Below are positions 53,215 to 63,430 of a DNA stretch of 64,000 nucleotides, in pieces. Below the pieces are notes generated by a model that worked only from the letters and a program-made list of their open reading frames with translations, had not been told where the DNA came from and searched no databases. How positions within the stretch are numbered: the first letter of the stretch is position 1; each line of letters starts with the position of its first letter. The position numbers and the translations under genes were made by a program. Location: the NCBI RefSeq assembly GCF_002154695.1, contig NZ_MTAV01000004.1, positions 1 to 64,000 on the forward strand, read 5' to 3'. The stretch comes from Nostoc sp. T09 (GTDB taxonomy: Bacteria > Cyanobacteriota > Cyanobacteriia > Cyanobacteriales > Nostocaceae).

Positions 53215-56075
53215 TTAGCAATTTTATTCTTAACCCCCTCATCACGAATGGTGAGGGGTAGAACAGAAGACGACGAAGATGAATTTTCATCAACTTTTTG
53301 AAAGTGATATCCACCTCCTTGGGCACCAACGCAATCATCACCGCTACCAGGAACTACTTTAACAAGGACTGGTTTTTTATCCCGTTCACCATTTTGAAAA
53401 GTAAGTGCATCTCCTGAAGTTTTCTCAGGTGGCAGTATAATCGATTTGAGCTTTTCAACTATAGTTTGTCGAGTGGGATTTTTTAACTCAGAAATAGCTT
53501 TAATAAAAGCCTGAGTTGCATCATAACTAGCAGCAGTACGCCAACTAATACCTCCTCCCCATTGCGTACAAGCTTGTTTAGCAAATTTTTTTGAGTAAGA
53601 TTCTTCAGTGGAATTGGATTCTTCAGGAAACCAGGGAATCGGCAGAACTAAACTTTCAAGAGCCTTTTGACCTTGTGTTAAAGTATCTGCACCATACAAA
53701 GCATCTCCTCCCAATAACGGGATATTTTTCCCAAAAATTTTTTGTATTTTTGGTTGTTGGCGAGCTCGAGCCATGTTGATTACGGTAGAAATTAGCTCTA
53801 TATTTGGGAAAAAGACAACTGCATTAGCTTCATCTTCAACTACGCTGCGATACACTTCATAAGATGCATTCAAATTTCGATCTGCCAAATTTCTAATTCG
53901 GACAACTTTGCCACCTTTGTTTTCAAACGCTGTTTGAAAAGCTTGCTTTAAGCTTTCACTATATGTATCCTCAGCTTTATAAAAAATAACAACTTTGTTA
54001 ATGGCATTTTTGATAGCATATTCGGCTAATTGTTCACCAGCTTTTGCATCAGAAGGAACGGTTCTAAAAAAAACTTTATATTTTTCCATACTTAATTCTG
54101 TACTAGTGCTTGTTGGAGATATCATCCCTAAATTAGCATCTTTATATTTAGCAAGTGCCACCTCACTAACCGAGCTTCCACTGTGTCCAATTACGCCTAA
54201 AACATTTGCATCTTTAATGAATTGTTGGGCAACTCTTTCACCTAAGCTTCTATCATTTTTATCATCAGCAATTACAATATTCAATAATTGATTATTTAGT
54301 CCATGCCCAGCATTATTATTAAATTCGTCTTGTGCTTGTGCCACTCCTCTCAATATTTCTTTTGCCATGTCTCTTCTAGCGTTAATGGGTACAGCAACCG
54401 CTAAAGTTAAATAATTACCATTTCGATGCGCTAAGGCATTATTATAGTAAATCAATCCTTCTGGATCATTTTTATCAATTTCTTTTGCTTTGGCGAATTG
54501 GTTAATTGCTTCTGTATAATTGCCTCGTTTGAAAGCATCGACACCCTGATTTTGGTAATAATTACCATTTCCTAAAAAGAAAGACTTTTCTCCTTGGCTA
54601 AATAGTTCTGGCTCTTCAATATATGGAATGAAGACTGATTGAATTTTTTCCTTCAATTGAAATGTAATTACCCCAGTAAAAATCATCAGACTTGCAGTTA
54701 TTCCTGCAAATAAGCGCTGAAAGCGCTTAGATTCTATAATTTGATTTTTTAAATCAGCGATTTGTAAATTTTGGCTAGTTCTGAGATTATTTATTTCTAA
54801 CTCTTGGCTAGCATTAATAAATTGATAATCTTCTATTGTCAAATTTTTATCATTACACCATTTAATTGCTTTTTGTAATTCGTGACCCTGTAATAGCCAG
54901 GATTTATCTTGACTATTAGAAGATAACCATCCTAGTAATTCTTCTTCATAAGGTCGCATATCGGCAAGCATTTCAGCAACCCAGTTAGAATCAAAAACAG
55001 ATTTATAAATGGGGTTATAAACGTTTAATTTTCCAGCTGTCTCTTCTAGCAAACCGGATAAAACTAGTTCACTCTGTTCTGGACTGTTATTACTGGGTAA
55101 ATCATGGTATTGCAAAATTTCTAAATAGAACTTAAGCAACTTAATCATAGGTTCTTTACTATTAATAATCCTGTCACGTATAGTTCTTAAATGTTGCGGT
55201 TCATCTTGAAATTCCCAGTTATCAATTATCCGTGATTTTACTAATTCTTCTATCCATTTAGATAGTAGCTTTGCCTCACTAGGAATCACATTTTCATCAT
55301 CTACAATAATTTCACATATCTTTTGTGTGAGAAATGGTTGTCCACTAGTCCATTTCAGTACTTCCTGGAGAATTTCTTCGGCAATTTTCAAGTCATTTAC
55401 TTTGCTTTCTAAGCCTTGAGTTAAAGGTCGAGCTTCTTGAAAGGAAAAACCATTTAATTGAATTGCTTCGCCAATATTAAAAGGTGTGCGTCGCGTATCT
55501 TTTATCAATTGAGATGGCGTAGCTACTCCTAATAATGCAAAGGTAATTCGTTCATATTTTCGGTTATTAGCACGTTGATTATAGCAATAACGGATAAAGC
55601 TAAAAAAATCATCAGTTGGAAAATCTAAACTGAGAACCTTATCAATTTCATCTATAAAAATAACAATATTATTATTAACTTTTGCTAATAAAATTTTCTC
55701 AAAAAAATCAACTAATTTATTTAAAGGAGTGAGCCGTTTGTTATCTTGAAATAAAGTTGACAATTGCTCTCTTTGTAAATCCAGTTTATCTACTATATTT
55801 TTGATTAAAGTATCATACCACTGCTCTTGGTTAAATCCTTTAGTCCCAAGAATTTCTAGGCTGATTACAACACATCTAAAGTCTTCGGCTTCTAACCTTT
55901 TACACACTCTTACCTGTAAGCTGGACTTACCCATTTGTCGAGAGTTGAATACATAGCAAAAATTTCCGTTTTTCAGCATCTCATAAAGATCTTTATCAGC
56001 TTGTCTTTCTATATAACTAGGAACATCAGGTTTTAAAGTTCCACCAACTTGATAATATTTTTCTGGTTGATTCAT
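53211..56075 (-). CDS. Membrane AAA-like ATPase fused to periplasmic ligand-binding receptor
   Basis: A 954-residue fusion. Residues 1-330 are an AAA-like (AAA_35/STAND-type) ATPase with Walker [14 protein letters not shown] (about 45) and Walker [13 protein letters not shown] (about 137); a helical part follows; one membrane helix (about 493-512, [20 protein letters not shown]); a TPR-like piece ([20 protein letters not shown]); and a periplasmic type I binding protein domain of Leu/Ile/Val-receptor type ([53 protein letters not shown]). It looks like a receptor that senses a ligand outside and switches an ATPase inside. It follows the CHAT gene by 27 bases. Confidence 0.85.
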   Translation of the reverse strand: MNQPEKYYQVGGTLKPDVPSYIERQADKDLYEMLKNGNFCYVFNSRQMGKSSLQVRVCKRLEAEDFRCVVISLEILGTKGFNQEQWYDTLIKNIVDKLDLQREQLSTLFQDNKRLTPLNKLVDFFEKILLAKVNNNIVIFIDEIDKVLSLDFPTDDFFSFIRYCYNQRANNRKYERITFALLGVATPSQLIKDTRRTPFNIGEAIQLNGFSFQEARPLTQGLESKVNDLKIAEEILQEVLKWTSGQPFLTQKICEIIVDDENVIPSEAKLLSKWIEELVKSRIIDNWEFQDEPQHLRTIRDRIINSKEPMIKLLKFYLEILQYHDLPSNNSPEQSELVLSGLLEETAGKLNVYNPIYKSVFDSNWVAEMLADMRPYEEELLGWLSSNSQDKSWLLQGHELQKAIKWCNDKNLTIEDYQFINASQELEINNLRTSQNLQIADLKNQIIESKRFQRLFAGITASLMIFTGVITFQLKEKIQSVFIPYIEEPELFSQGEKSFFLGNGNYYQNQGVDAFKRGNYTEAINQFAKAKEIDKNDPEGLIYYNNALAHRNGNYLTLAVAVPINARRDMAKEILRGVAQAQDEFNNNAGHGLNNQLLNIVIADDKNDRSLGERVAQQFIKDANVLGVIGHSGSSVSEVALAKYKDANLGMISPTSTSTELSMEKYKVFFRTVPSDAKAGEQLAEYAIKNAINKVVIFYKAEDTYSESLKQAFQTAFENKGGKVVRIRNLADRNLNASYEVYRSVVEDEANAVVFFPNIELISTVINMARARQQPKIQKIFGKNIPLLGGDALYGADTLTQGQKALESLVLPIPWFPEESNSTEESYSKKFAKQACTQWGGGISWRTAASYDATQAFIKAISELKNPTRQTIVEKLKSIILPPEKTSGDALTFQNGERDKKPVLVKVVPGSGDDCVGAQGGGYHFQKVDENSSSSSSVLPLTIRDEGVKNKIAN

Positions 56076-56102
56076 TGTTAATTTTTACCTATCTGCTATT
56101 TG

Positions 56103-57686
56103 TTAAAGGTACATTTGGAAATAAAGCCGATATAATTTACAACGCGGCTTGGCAAAAATTACGTCTAACTTTATCAATCCCAAACGCTGTAAAGATTTTG
56201 CAATTCTTGGATGTAACTTAACCTGAGTTTCTGCATCAGCCGATATAACTTGACTAAATGCTGTTCTCAAATCTGAATTATTTTCAAGTTGTTCCAAAAG
56301 TTCGCGCAGATGGTCACTGAATGCTCCAGATAGGGTAGGTGCTTCTTTTAAAAATTGCTCAAATGTCTTGTTATTAAACTTAATTTCATCAATGCTAATT
56401 TTTAGCAGATAAGGATGTCCGCCCACCATAGCCATCAGTTGCTCAATCTTTTGGCTTTTCCAATTCATCTGATAAGACTTGAGTAACAGTTGTACTTGCT
56501 CCCGACTAAATTCAGGTAAATCTACCACTAAACCCACATTAGCAAGTGGTGAGTTATTGATATCTAAAGATGTATAAAATTCCGTAGAATGGACAATTAT
56601 CAAACGAAGTTTTTCCCAAATCTTGCTATTTGCATCGCCGCGTCTTGCCATATCGTGAAAACTGCGGAGCAGATTACAAAAGTCTTGGGCAAGTTCATGG
56701 TGTTCAAAAATTAAATCAACGTCATTCAACGCTAGTACGAAATCACGAGATGTGTTGGGTAATAGGTATTTTTTAAAGTATTCGCTACTGTTATAAATAG
56801 GAGTCAGTTGATTATCCCAATACTCATTTACCTTATTAGTTAACCCTAGCTCGTTACTAATAACAGCACAGAATGACTGTAAGAATCTCTCTATATCAGT
56901 CGCAACTTGACGATTTACTAAGCGCCGACAACTCAAAGTTACGGTTTGAAAGTTATTCGCTCTTGCATAAGTGAGAATCCTGTTCATCAGGGATGTTTTC
57001 CCCATCTTGTCAGGCGCTTTAATTCGGATTAGGGCACCTAGCTGCCTAATCGCTTCATAACAGCGCTGCTCAGTGGGAGGGCGTTCTACATAGAAATCAT
57101 CAGGAGATTGGCTTACTATCTTTTTACGCAGGATTGGGGTTAATTGTTCGGGAATGTTTTCTAGTTGAATCTCTACACACCCAAACTTAAAAGCCTCCTC
57201 AGGTGAGCGATTTGCACCTAGCGCTTTATAAAAACCAACAGAAAAAGCGATCGCAGCTTGATCGCCAATTGCTGTATTCATGCCAATTACAAACGGGATA
57301 TGCTGGGCAATAGCTTTGGCTTGAATATCTGAATAACAAGCATTTAGAACCACGCACTGAACTTGATTGGCTACTAATTCAAACAACGCAGCTAAAGCTT
57401 CAGGCTTTACGGGCTGCATTTTACCCAATTTATCTTCAAAGCAAAGCTCACCAGTACTTGTGCCATGTCCAGAAAAATGCACAATATGAGGCTGAAAATG
57501 CAGTAGTTCTTGGCTGACATCTTCTGAACGTGCAGAAAATCCGAACTCTAGCTGAAATCTTTCTCGCTGATTGGCTAGTAGCAGCCTTTGTTTGATTTCT
57601 CGTAACTCTTCTTGTAAACGCAGCCTAGCAGTATTAGTAGGTTCAGCTATCAAAAACAGAATTCTAATCTGGCTATCGTTGCTCAT
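56103..57686 (-). CDS. CHAT (caspase-like) protease domain fused to P-loop ATPase
   Basis: A 527-residue protein. The N-terminal CHAT domain has the His in IVHFSGHGTS (about 74) and the Cys in CVVLNACYSD (about 116), so the catalytic dyad is intact. An ATPase domain follows with Walker A KMGKTSLMNRIL (about 230), Walker B FVLALNDVDLIF (about 318) and sensor-like helices. No repeat domain is present. CHAT-STAND proteins are associated with programmed cell death and biological conflict in multicellular bacteria. It forms an operon with the downstream receptor-ATPase fusion. Confidence 0.88.
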   Translation of the reverse strand: MSNDSQIRILFLIAEPTNTARLRLQEELREIKQRLLLANQRERFQLEFGFSARSEDVSQELLHFQPHIVHFSGHGTSTGELCFEDKLGKMQPVKPEALAALFELVANQVQCVVLNACYSDIQAKAIAQHIPFVIGMNTAIGDQAAIAFSVGFYKALGANRSPEEAFKFGCVEIQLENIPEQLTPILRKKIVSQSPDDFYVERPPTEQRCYEAIRQLGALIRIKAPDKMGKTSLMNRILTYARANNFQTVTLSCRRLVNRQVATDIERFLQSFCAVISNELGLTNKVNEYWDNQLTPIYNSSEYFKKYLLPNTSRDFVLALNDVDLIFEHHELAQDFCNLLRSFHDMARRGDANSKIWEKLRLIIVHSTEFYTSLDINNSPLANVGLVVDLPEFSREQVQLLLKSYQMNWKSQKIEQLMAMVGGHPYLLKISIDEIKFNNKTFEQFLKEAPTLSGAFSDHLRELLEQLENNSDLRTAFSQVISADAETQVKLHPRIAKSLQRLGLIKLDVIFAKPRCKLYRLYFQMYL

Positions 57687-57889
57687 CCAGAATCGTTCTC
57701 CAAGCTCAATTAATTACCTGCATCGTTTCTCACTCCTAGCTTTGATTCCGCATACTTACGAGAAACTACTGAAGTGGTTTTATCTGATTTTAATGTTTTT
57801 ATGAACATATAGGCAGATACTTCATTTCGAGCCGAAGTTACTCTGGAAAGCAAACAAATCATTCCTACTCCCACAGTGCGGAAAATCCC

Positions 57890-58597
57890 ATGTCTCAACT
57901 ACAACGAATTGCGATCGCACCTTCTCAACTCCAACAAGGGCAAATTTTACTCACTAAAGAGCAACAACATTACCTAGCGCGGGTGTTACGGTTGCGTGAA
58001 GGCGATCGTTTTATTGCTATGGATGGTAGGGGTAAATGGTGGTTGACGCAGCTAGTAGGGGAGCAAGGGCAGGTATTAGAACCTCTGCTGGTGGAAACTG
58101 AATTACCTGTATCAATTACCCTGATGGTAGCTTTACCAAAAGGTAATGGGTTTGATGAAGTAGTAAGGTGTTGTACAGAGTTGGGAGTAACAACTATTGC
58201 CCCAGTATTGAGCGATCGGACTTTGCTGCAACCCAGCCCCCAAAAACTCGAACGCTGGCGGCGGATTGCGGCGGAAGCTGCGGAACAATCAGAGCGCGCT
58301 TTTGTACCGACAATTTTAGAACCTGTGGCTTTTAGCAGTAGTTTGTCATTTGAAAATAGCCAGCAATATATCTGTGAGGCTCGTGGTAACTTACCACACA
58401 TAAAAAATTGCTTACAGCACCAAGGACAAGGAACAATTGTGATCGCCACTGGACCAGAAGGTGGATGGACACAACAAGAAATAGAAAGTGCGATCGCGGC
58501 AGGATTTCAAGCAGTTTCCCTTGGCCGTCGGATCTTAAGAGCCGTAACTGCGCCAGTAGTGGCTTTATCACTAGTTTCCGCAGCTTGTGAAGTATAA
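57890..58597 (+). CDS. rsmE: 16S rRNA m3U1498 methyltransferase RsmE
   Basis: A 235-residue SPOUT-class methyltransferase. The N-terminal PUA-like domain (QQHYLARVLRLREGDRFIAM) is followed by the knot domain with LPKGNGFDEVVRCCTELGVT, SERAFVPTILEPV, TGPEGGWTQQEIESA and the SAM-binding SLGRRILRAVTAPVVAL. A housekeeping gene. Confidence 0.95.
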   Translation: MSQLQRIAIAPSQLQQGQILLTKEQQHYLARVLRLREGDRFIAMDGRGKWWLTQLVGEQGQVLEPLLVETELPVSITLMVALPKGNGFDEVVRCCTELGVTTIAPVLSDRTLLQPSPQKLERWRRIAAEAAEQSERAFVPTILEPVAFSSSLSFENSQQYICEARGNLPHIKNCLQHQGQGTIVIATGPEGGWTQQEIESAIAAGFQAVSLGRRILRAVTAPVVALSLVSAACEV

Positions 58598-58606
58598 AGG
58601 ATGTAT

Positions 58607-58675
58607 ATCTCACGCATAGACGCGAAGCGGCTTCCCGCAGGGTAGGCGCATAGACGCAAAGGCGCGGGACATCCT
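58607..58675. repeat. Interspersed palindromic repeat between rsmE and TPR gene
   Basis: Contains GCATAGACGC twice (58614 and 58647) and a GCGG-CTTC-CCGC hairpin; a related stretch is at about 31538-31570. A common repeat type of Nostoc-like genomes. Confidence 0.6.
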
Positions 58676-58699
58676 TGTGTTGTGGATGTAAACAAAGTG

Positions 58700-59791
58700 A
58701 TGATTGAGCAAGTTGCTACTGCCTTTGAGCGTAAAGACTATCACACAGCTGCTAAATTACTCAAACAGCTGTTAAAAGAATCACCAGAAAATCCTTGGGT
58801 GCAATTTTATCTGGGACGGCTGCATGAAGTATCAAAAAAGTTCCAAGATGCAGAAAAAATTTACCGACAACTGCTGCAAAGTACAACCAATACCAAAATC
58901 TTGGCGCAAGCACGTCAAGGTTTGCAGCGACTTAAAGAAATAGAACAAGAGGCAAGACAAAGAGCGATCGCCCAAGCAACAACTGAACCTAGTAATACAG
59001 AATTAGGCGTACTCGTCTTAGAACCTCTAAATAATGAACTAAAAGCCCAAGCAGCTCCCAAATTTGCCCAAATATTACAAATTGACGCCTACACTGCAAG
59101 GTTAACTTTACCCAGTCGCGGCTGGAAGTTATATCGCACTGGACAAATAGGAGAACTTAAGTTTTACGGTACCCAACTACAGAAAGCTGGGATTCCTTGC
59201 TTTTGGGCAACAATCGCTGCAATTCAACAAATTCAAGTTTTCCAAGTCAATTATTTTGTAGAATCTGCCGCTAATACTACTGTTGTTTGCCAAAACCAGG
59301 CAAATCAAGTCGGTTCTCTGACATTTAACTTGTCAGAAGTCAAAGCACGGGTGGCGGGACTATTGCCCATTTTTGAGCAAGTTGTAGATGTTGATGCGCA
59401 CCGTAAACTAGAACGCAAAACTCAAACCCAAGACTATGCGCAATTTTGTGATTTACACTTACCAGGTAGGCGTTGTATTTTAAGAATTTCTGATAAAGGC
59501 TATGAATTCCAGCAAGGATTAGAAATCACTCCTCAAACTAGCCAAAATACCATCAGAATTAATTGGAATCTTTTAGGTGAATGGCTTGAACAGCAACTAC
59601 CTCACGTTAAAGTCTGGTCAGATTTCACACCCTTTGCAGAGACAATATTAGATCAAACAGAAATGCTGGGTAACATCCAGTCTCACATTCACCTCTTTCG
59701 TAGAGATAAGACTAATTGGGACCCAGCATTTCATTTATATAGTGGACTTGTATTTTCAAACCTTACCCAGCACATAGATGGGGATAATTAG
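58700..59791 (+). CDS. TPR protein, conserved cyanobacterial
   Basis: About 363 residues. N-terminal TPR repeats (AFERKDYHTAAKLLKQLLKE, PWVQFYLGRLHEVSKKFQDA), then a cyanobacteria-specific domain (SRGWKLYRTGQIGELKFYGT; YAQFCDLHLPGRRCILRISD). No signal peptide. Function unknown; protein-protein interaction likely. ATG 58700 is preferred over GTG 58682, which lies in the repeat. Confidence 0.8.
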   Translation: MIEQVATAFERKDYHTAAKLLKQLLKESPENPWVQFYLGRLHEVSKKFQDAEKIYRQLLQSTTNTKILAQARQGLQRLKEIEQEARQRAIAQATTEPSNTELGVLVLEPLNNELKAQAAPKFAQILQIDAYTARLTLPSRGWKLYRTGQIGELKFYGTQLQKAGIPCFWATIAAIQQIQVFQVNYFVESAANTTVVCQNQANQVGSLTFNLSEVKARVAGLLPIFEQVVDVDAHRKLERKTQTQDYAQFCDLHLPGRRCILRISDKGYEFQQGLEITPQTSQNTIRINWNLLGEWLEQQLPHVKVWSDFTPFAETILDQTEMLGNIQSHIHLFRRDKTNWDPAFHLYSGLVFSNLTQHIDGDN

Positions 59792-59810
59792 CAACGCCTA
59801 ATGCGTCAAT

Positions 59811-60419
59811 CTAGCCAGGAGTTTTGACTTGACGAGCCATGTCTAAGTAAGCACTCATATTAGCTCCTGGACGGCGGCGACCGTTAGTGCTAGCAACGGA
59901 AGCAGCAACATATTTGGGTGCGAAGGTGGTTTCTTTTGGTGCTTCTTTGACTACTTTGGCTGATGCGGCTTTTTCATTATTGCCTGGTTCAATCGTCAGA
60001 CCTTCAGCAGTCTGGACTAGCTTCACATCAGCTGGTTTTGGCTCTTTATCTGATTTTTTCTTAGATTTAGATGCAGCAGCTTTTGTGCCGTTCAATGACG
60101 CTGGCTTGGATGGCGCAGCAGCATCTGATTTAACGGTTTCTGGTACTTTCTTAGCATTATCTGCTACTGTCTCCGTTGCTTTCTTAGCACTCTCGGCAAC
60201 GCTTTCTGTTGCTTTCTTAGCGCTCTGTGTAACGGTTTCTGCTGCTTTCTTTGCATTATCTGCTACTTCTTTAGCAGCCTCTTTAACCGCAGCTAGAGGG
60301 TTTGCATCCTTGGATTCATCGAGTTCCAAGTAGTAACCATTGCTTTTCTTATTTTTTCCTGGTAATAGTCCAGTCAGAAAACTGACAATACCTGAAATCA
60401 ACTTTTTGATAAAATCCAT
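59811..60419 (-). CDS. Ala/Lys-rich LEA-like repeat protein
   Basis: A 202-residue protein with a short hydrophobic N-terminus (MDFIKKLISGIVSFLTGLLP), a block of about five 11-residue repeats of A-K-K-A-T-E-T-V-A-D/E-N/S type (about 45-95) resembling LEA and apolipoprotein amphipathic helices, a Lys/Ala linker and a conserved tail (SAYLDMARQVKTPG). It may bind membranes or protect during desiccation. Weak family knowledge. Confidence 0.65.
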   Translation of the reverse strand: MDFIKKLISGIVSFLTGLLPGKNKKSNGYYLELDESKDANPLAAVKEAAKEVADNAKKAAETVTQSAKKATESVAESAKKATETVADNAKKVPETVKSDAAAPSKPASLNGTKAAASKSKKKSDKEPKPADVKLVQTAEGLTIEPGNNEKAASAKVVKEAPKETTFAPKYVAASVASTNGRRRPGANMSAYLDMARQVKTPG

Positions 60420-60835
60420 TACAATCTCTCCTGCCTTTTATATCTAGGATTTTGACCGCAATTGTTAAAAATTACGACATTATGTTACATTTTTTTACTT
60501 CGTGTGATCCAAAATTAGGATGACAACCATTATTGAGTTTGTACTTAATTAACATTGTAGTAATAATACAGCGCAAGTCTTTTCAACTCATTTTTGCAAG
60601 CACCTGCAACCTGCATACAATGCATACACCAAGAATTAATTATTAAATTTTACTGTAACTCAGGGCAAGATTCTGAAAGGTAGCGTAATAAAAATTAACA
60701 ATTATTTATTTGCTAAATAGCGATTGTTAGTTAAAAACATTAGCTTGCGTTTAACCAGCCAAACGAGTGTCATAGGTTATTTGTAAGTAACAATGGGACT
60801 CAGTTAAATTTTCTACAGAAGCGATCGGCAGAGAT
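60420..60835. other. Divergent intergenic region, no gene seen
   Basis: About 415 bases, AT-rich, without an open frame of coding character. It lies between two divergent genes and should hold both promoters. Confidence 0.4.
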
Positions 60836-61510
60836 TTGGAAATGAACACTAACAATCAGCAGCGAAATCCCGTGTTGTTAGTACATGGCATTGATGACAC
60901 AGGGGCAGTTTTCTATAGATTGGGGAAATATTTAAAACAACTAGGTTGGTCTGTATATGCCTTAGATCTAGTGCCCAATAATGGTGCTGTAGGTTTGGAT
61001 GAGTTGGCAAAACAGGTAGCCAATTATGTAGCCAAAGAATTTCCACCAGAACAACCACTGGATCTAGTTGCTTTCAGCATGGGAGGAATTGTCAGTCGTT
61101 ACTATATCCAGCGACTTGAGGGAATTAAGCGTGTACAGCGGTTTATTACGATTTCTTCGCCCCACAATGGCACTGTAATTGCTTATGGTTCCCAACGACC
61201 AGGTTGTGTGCAAATGCGCCCCAACAGTGCTTTTCTCAAAGATTTGAATTCTGATGTGGCGATGTTGAAAGAGCTAAATTTCACATCAATCTGGACTCCT
61301 TATGATTTGATGATAGTTCCAGCCAAGAGTTCACAAATACCATTGGGAAAAGAGGTAATATTGCCTGTGGCATTACACCCTTGGATGCTGTCAGATTCTA
61401 GGTGTTTGTCAGTAGTAGCAGAAACATTGGCAGAGCCGATTAAACCCTATCCCCAATTTGCGAATACTCAGAACTTCCAAAAATTGCCTCTGGGTGACGG
61501 TAATATTTGA
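60836..61510 (+). CDS. Alpha/beta-hydrolase, lipase-like
   Basis: A 224-residue lipase-type hydrolase: oxyanion motif NPVLLVHGIDDTGAVFYRLG at the N-terminus, nucleophile Ser in LVAFSMGGIVSRYY (AFSMGG in place of GxSxG), catalytic Asp probably in TPYDLMIVPA and His in ALHPWMLSD. Compact size and motifs recall bacterial triacylglycerol lipases. The 3' end overlaps the converging VOC gene by about 71 bases. Confidence 0.85.
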   Translation: MEMNTNNQQRNPVLLVHGIDDTGAVFYRLGKYLKQLGWSVYALDLVPNNGAVGLDELAKQVANYVAKEFPPEQPLDLVAFSMGGIVSRYYIQRLEGIKRVQRFITISSPHNGTVIAYGSQRPGCVQMRPNSAFLKDLNSDVAMLKELNFTSIWTPYDLMIVPAKSSQIPLGKEVILPVALHPWMLSDSRCLSVVAETLAEPIKPYPQFANTQNFQKLPLGDGNI

Positions 61511-61871
61511 ACTCCATTAAGTTGTAAAAGGGATCTTCTAAAAAGAAAGTGTGATGCTCTAGAGGTAAACCAACAAAGCGGTTTTTGGGTTCTTCTCGAA
61601 AAAGTAGCTTTTGCTGTTGTGCTCTTTCTAGTAAATCTTGCCAGTCTTTTTCGGTAGTAAAAACTAGCCCAAAGTGTCTGGGATAGATACCGCGTTGCGG
61701 TGTCAAAGGTTCTTTGGTGACGTGAGCTACCAACTGATGACCGTATAAATTGAGAATTAAGGCGTGAGGGTTTTCACGGCCAGAAATACAGCCCAAGCCA
61801 TCGACATAATATGCTTTTGTCTCGGCAATGTTGGTTACAGGAAAGGCAAGATGAAAAAAAGTTTTGTTCAT
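61440..61871 (-). CDS. VOC-family (glyoxalase-like) protein
   Basis: A 143-residue single-unit vicinal-oxygen-chelate protein: FFHLAFPVTNIAETKAYYVD at the start with His4 and the end PLEHHTFFLEDPFYNLMEFK. The metal-binding pattern His...His...Glu is plausible. Substrate unknown. It converges with, and overlaps, the lipase gene. Confidence 0.85.
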   Translation of the reverse strand: MNKTFFHLAFPVTNIAETKAYYVDGLGCISGRENPHALILNLYGHQLVAHVTKEPLTPQRGIYPRHFGLVFTTEKDWQDLLERAQQQKLLFREEPKNRFVGLPLEHHTFFLEDPFYNLMEFKYYRHPEAIFGSSEYSQIGDRV

Positions 61872-62278
61872 AGCTTTTGCCTAGAACACTAGTAGTTATT
61901 GGTACTATAGCAATCTGATTTGATTCCTCAACTTACAAAGTAGAGGTAGGAGACAGGGAACAAAAAAGGTAGAAGTGTACCTAGCTTCGCAAAAGTCAAA
62001 TACGAGTCCTATATATATAAATTTATCTATAAATTTATTCTTAACCGCCCAATTATACTAATTTTGACGAAGGGTCAAAAGTCCTACGTTCAATAACAAA
62101 TGCCCAATGCCTAATAGACGATTCAATTTTGAATTGCATAATGGGGTACTAGCTTTATCCGGAGAGAGGAGAAAAAATCTGTAATTCTTGAATTATGGGG
62201 TCGAGAGGATTAAGCATCAAAGTCATAAATTCGCTATTGTGTTGATATTCGGGACAAACTAATTGTGATGTGTTGCTG
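61872..62278. other. Intergenic region, no gene seen
   Basis: About 400 bases with weak tandem-repeat traces (CAATAACAAATGCCCAATGCC near 62092). No coding frame supported. Confidence 0.4.
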
Positions 62279-63076
62279 ATGCTCTCTTTCTTTGATTCTG
62301 CAAATCCTTGGTTGTTGGGAGTCGGATTAAACGCAATTTTGTTAGGTTTAGTTTGGATTGCTCCCAAAAAGCTGCTTACCCCAGCTGGCTTATTCCACGC
62401 CTGGGTATTGGGTGTAATTATTTGGGGAACATTGGGTTGGCGAGGGTATCTAGTAGTAGCATTTTATTTTCTTGTTGGTTCCGGGGTGACGCGTATAGGA
62501 ATAGCACAAAAAGAAGCGGAAGGCATTGCTGAAAAGCGTTCTGGTGCAAGAGGTCCGGAGAATGTTTGGGGTTCGGCGTTGATTGCAGCGCTGTGTGCTT
62601 TGGGAATCGGAATTTTAAATGCAAGATTATTTGCTTCCATTCCCCAATCTCTATCTCTTAGTCTCCAATCTCTACTTTTGTTAGGCTATGTAGCGAGTTT
62701 CAGTACCAAACTTTCTGATACCTGTGCTAGTGAAGTGGGTAAAGCATACGGTAAGCGAACCTTTTTAATTACCACAATGCAACCAGTACCTCGCGGGACA
62801 GAAGGAGCAGTTAGTTTAGAAGGAACTTTAGCTGGTGTGGTGGCTTCAATTGCGATCGCTTTTCTGGGTTGGGGAGTAGGTTTAATTGACCTTTTGGGGG
62901 TGGTTTGGTGTGCGATCGCTGCTTTGATTGCTACCAGTTTAGAAAGTGTGATTGGCGCAACGCTGCAATCTAAATACACCTGGCTGACTAATGAAGTGGT
63001 CAATATTCTCAATACATTCATCGGTGCGATCGCTGCTATGTTACTTGCCTTCACATCGGCTAGTCTGATTGCTTAA
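62279..63076 (+). CDS. DUF92 membrane protein (VTE6/phytyl-phosphate kinase family)
   Basis: About 265 residues with seven hydrophobic helices. The signature SFSTKLSDTCASEVGKAYGK and MQPVPRGTEGAVSLEGTLAG is typical of DUF92. The plant member VTE6 phosphorylates phytyl phosphate for tocopherol and phylloquinone synthesis, so a role in phytol salvage is possible. ATG 62279 is chosen; GTG 62270 is an alternative. Confidence 0.9.
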   Translation: MLSFFDSANPWLLGVGLNAILLGLVWIAPKKLLTPAGLFHAWVLGVIIWGTLGWRGYLVVAFYFLVGSGVTRIGIAQKEAEGIAEKRSGARGPENVWGSALIAALCALGIGILNARLFASIPQSLSLSLQSLLLLGYVASFSTKLSDTCASEVGKAYGKRTFLITTMQPVPRGTEGAVSLEGTLAGVVASIAIAFLGWGVGLIDLLGVVWCAIAALIATSLESVIGATLQSKYTWLTNEVVNILNTFIGAIAAMLLAFTSASLIA

Positions 63077-63430
63077 TTAAGTAGATTGGCATAAATAAAG
63101 TTAATTTTTAAGGGTTGTCATTTATCATTGCTCATTGATCGTTTGTAAAAGTCTCAGGTACTTTTACAGTTTTGAGTGTAAATAGAATGATTCCCGTCCA
63201 CATACTTATCTGTAAAAGATATAAATATATGCAAGATTTTTCAGTAGGTAAAAGCTGAGTTTGGCAATTCCTTTCTGATTAGATAATATTAGTAAATATT
63301 AAAAATAATTTTATAAATAAATTTATAAAATTATTTTTGGTAACAGATTTAACCAATAATATTAGCTATCTCTAGATTGTTACAAATATGTTTGTATAAA
63401 ATATTATACATTTTTCTACGTAATAGGTTT
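63077..63430. other. Intergenic region, no gene seen
   Basis: About 350 bases, very AT-rich near 63290-63360. It should hold the promoter of the gene starting at 63431. Confidence 0.4.
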
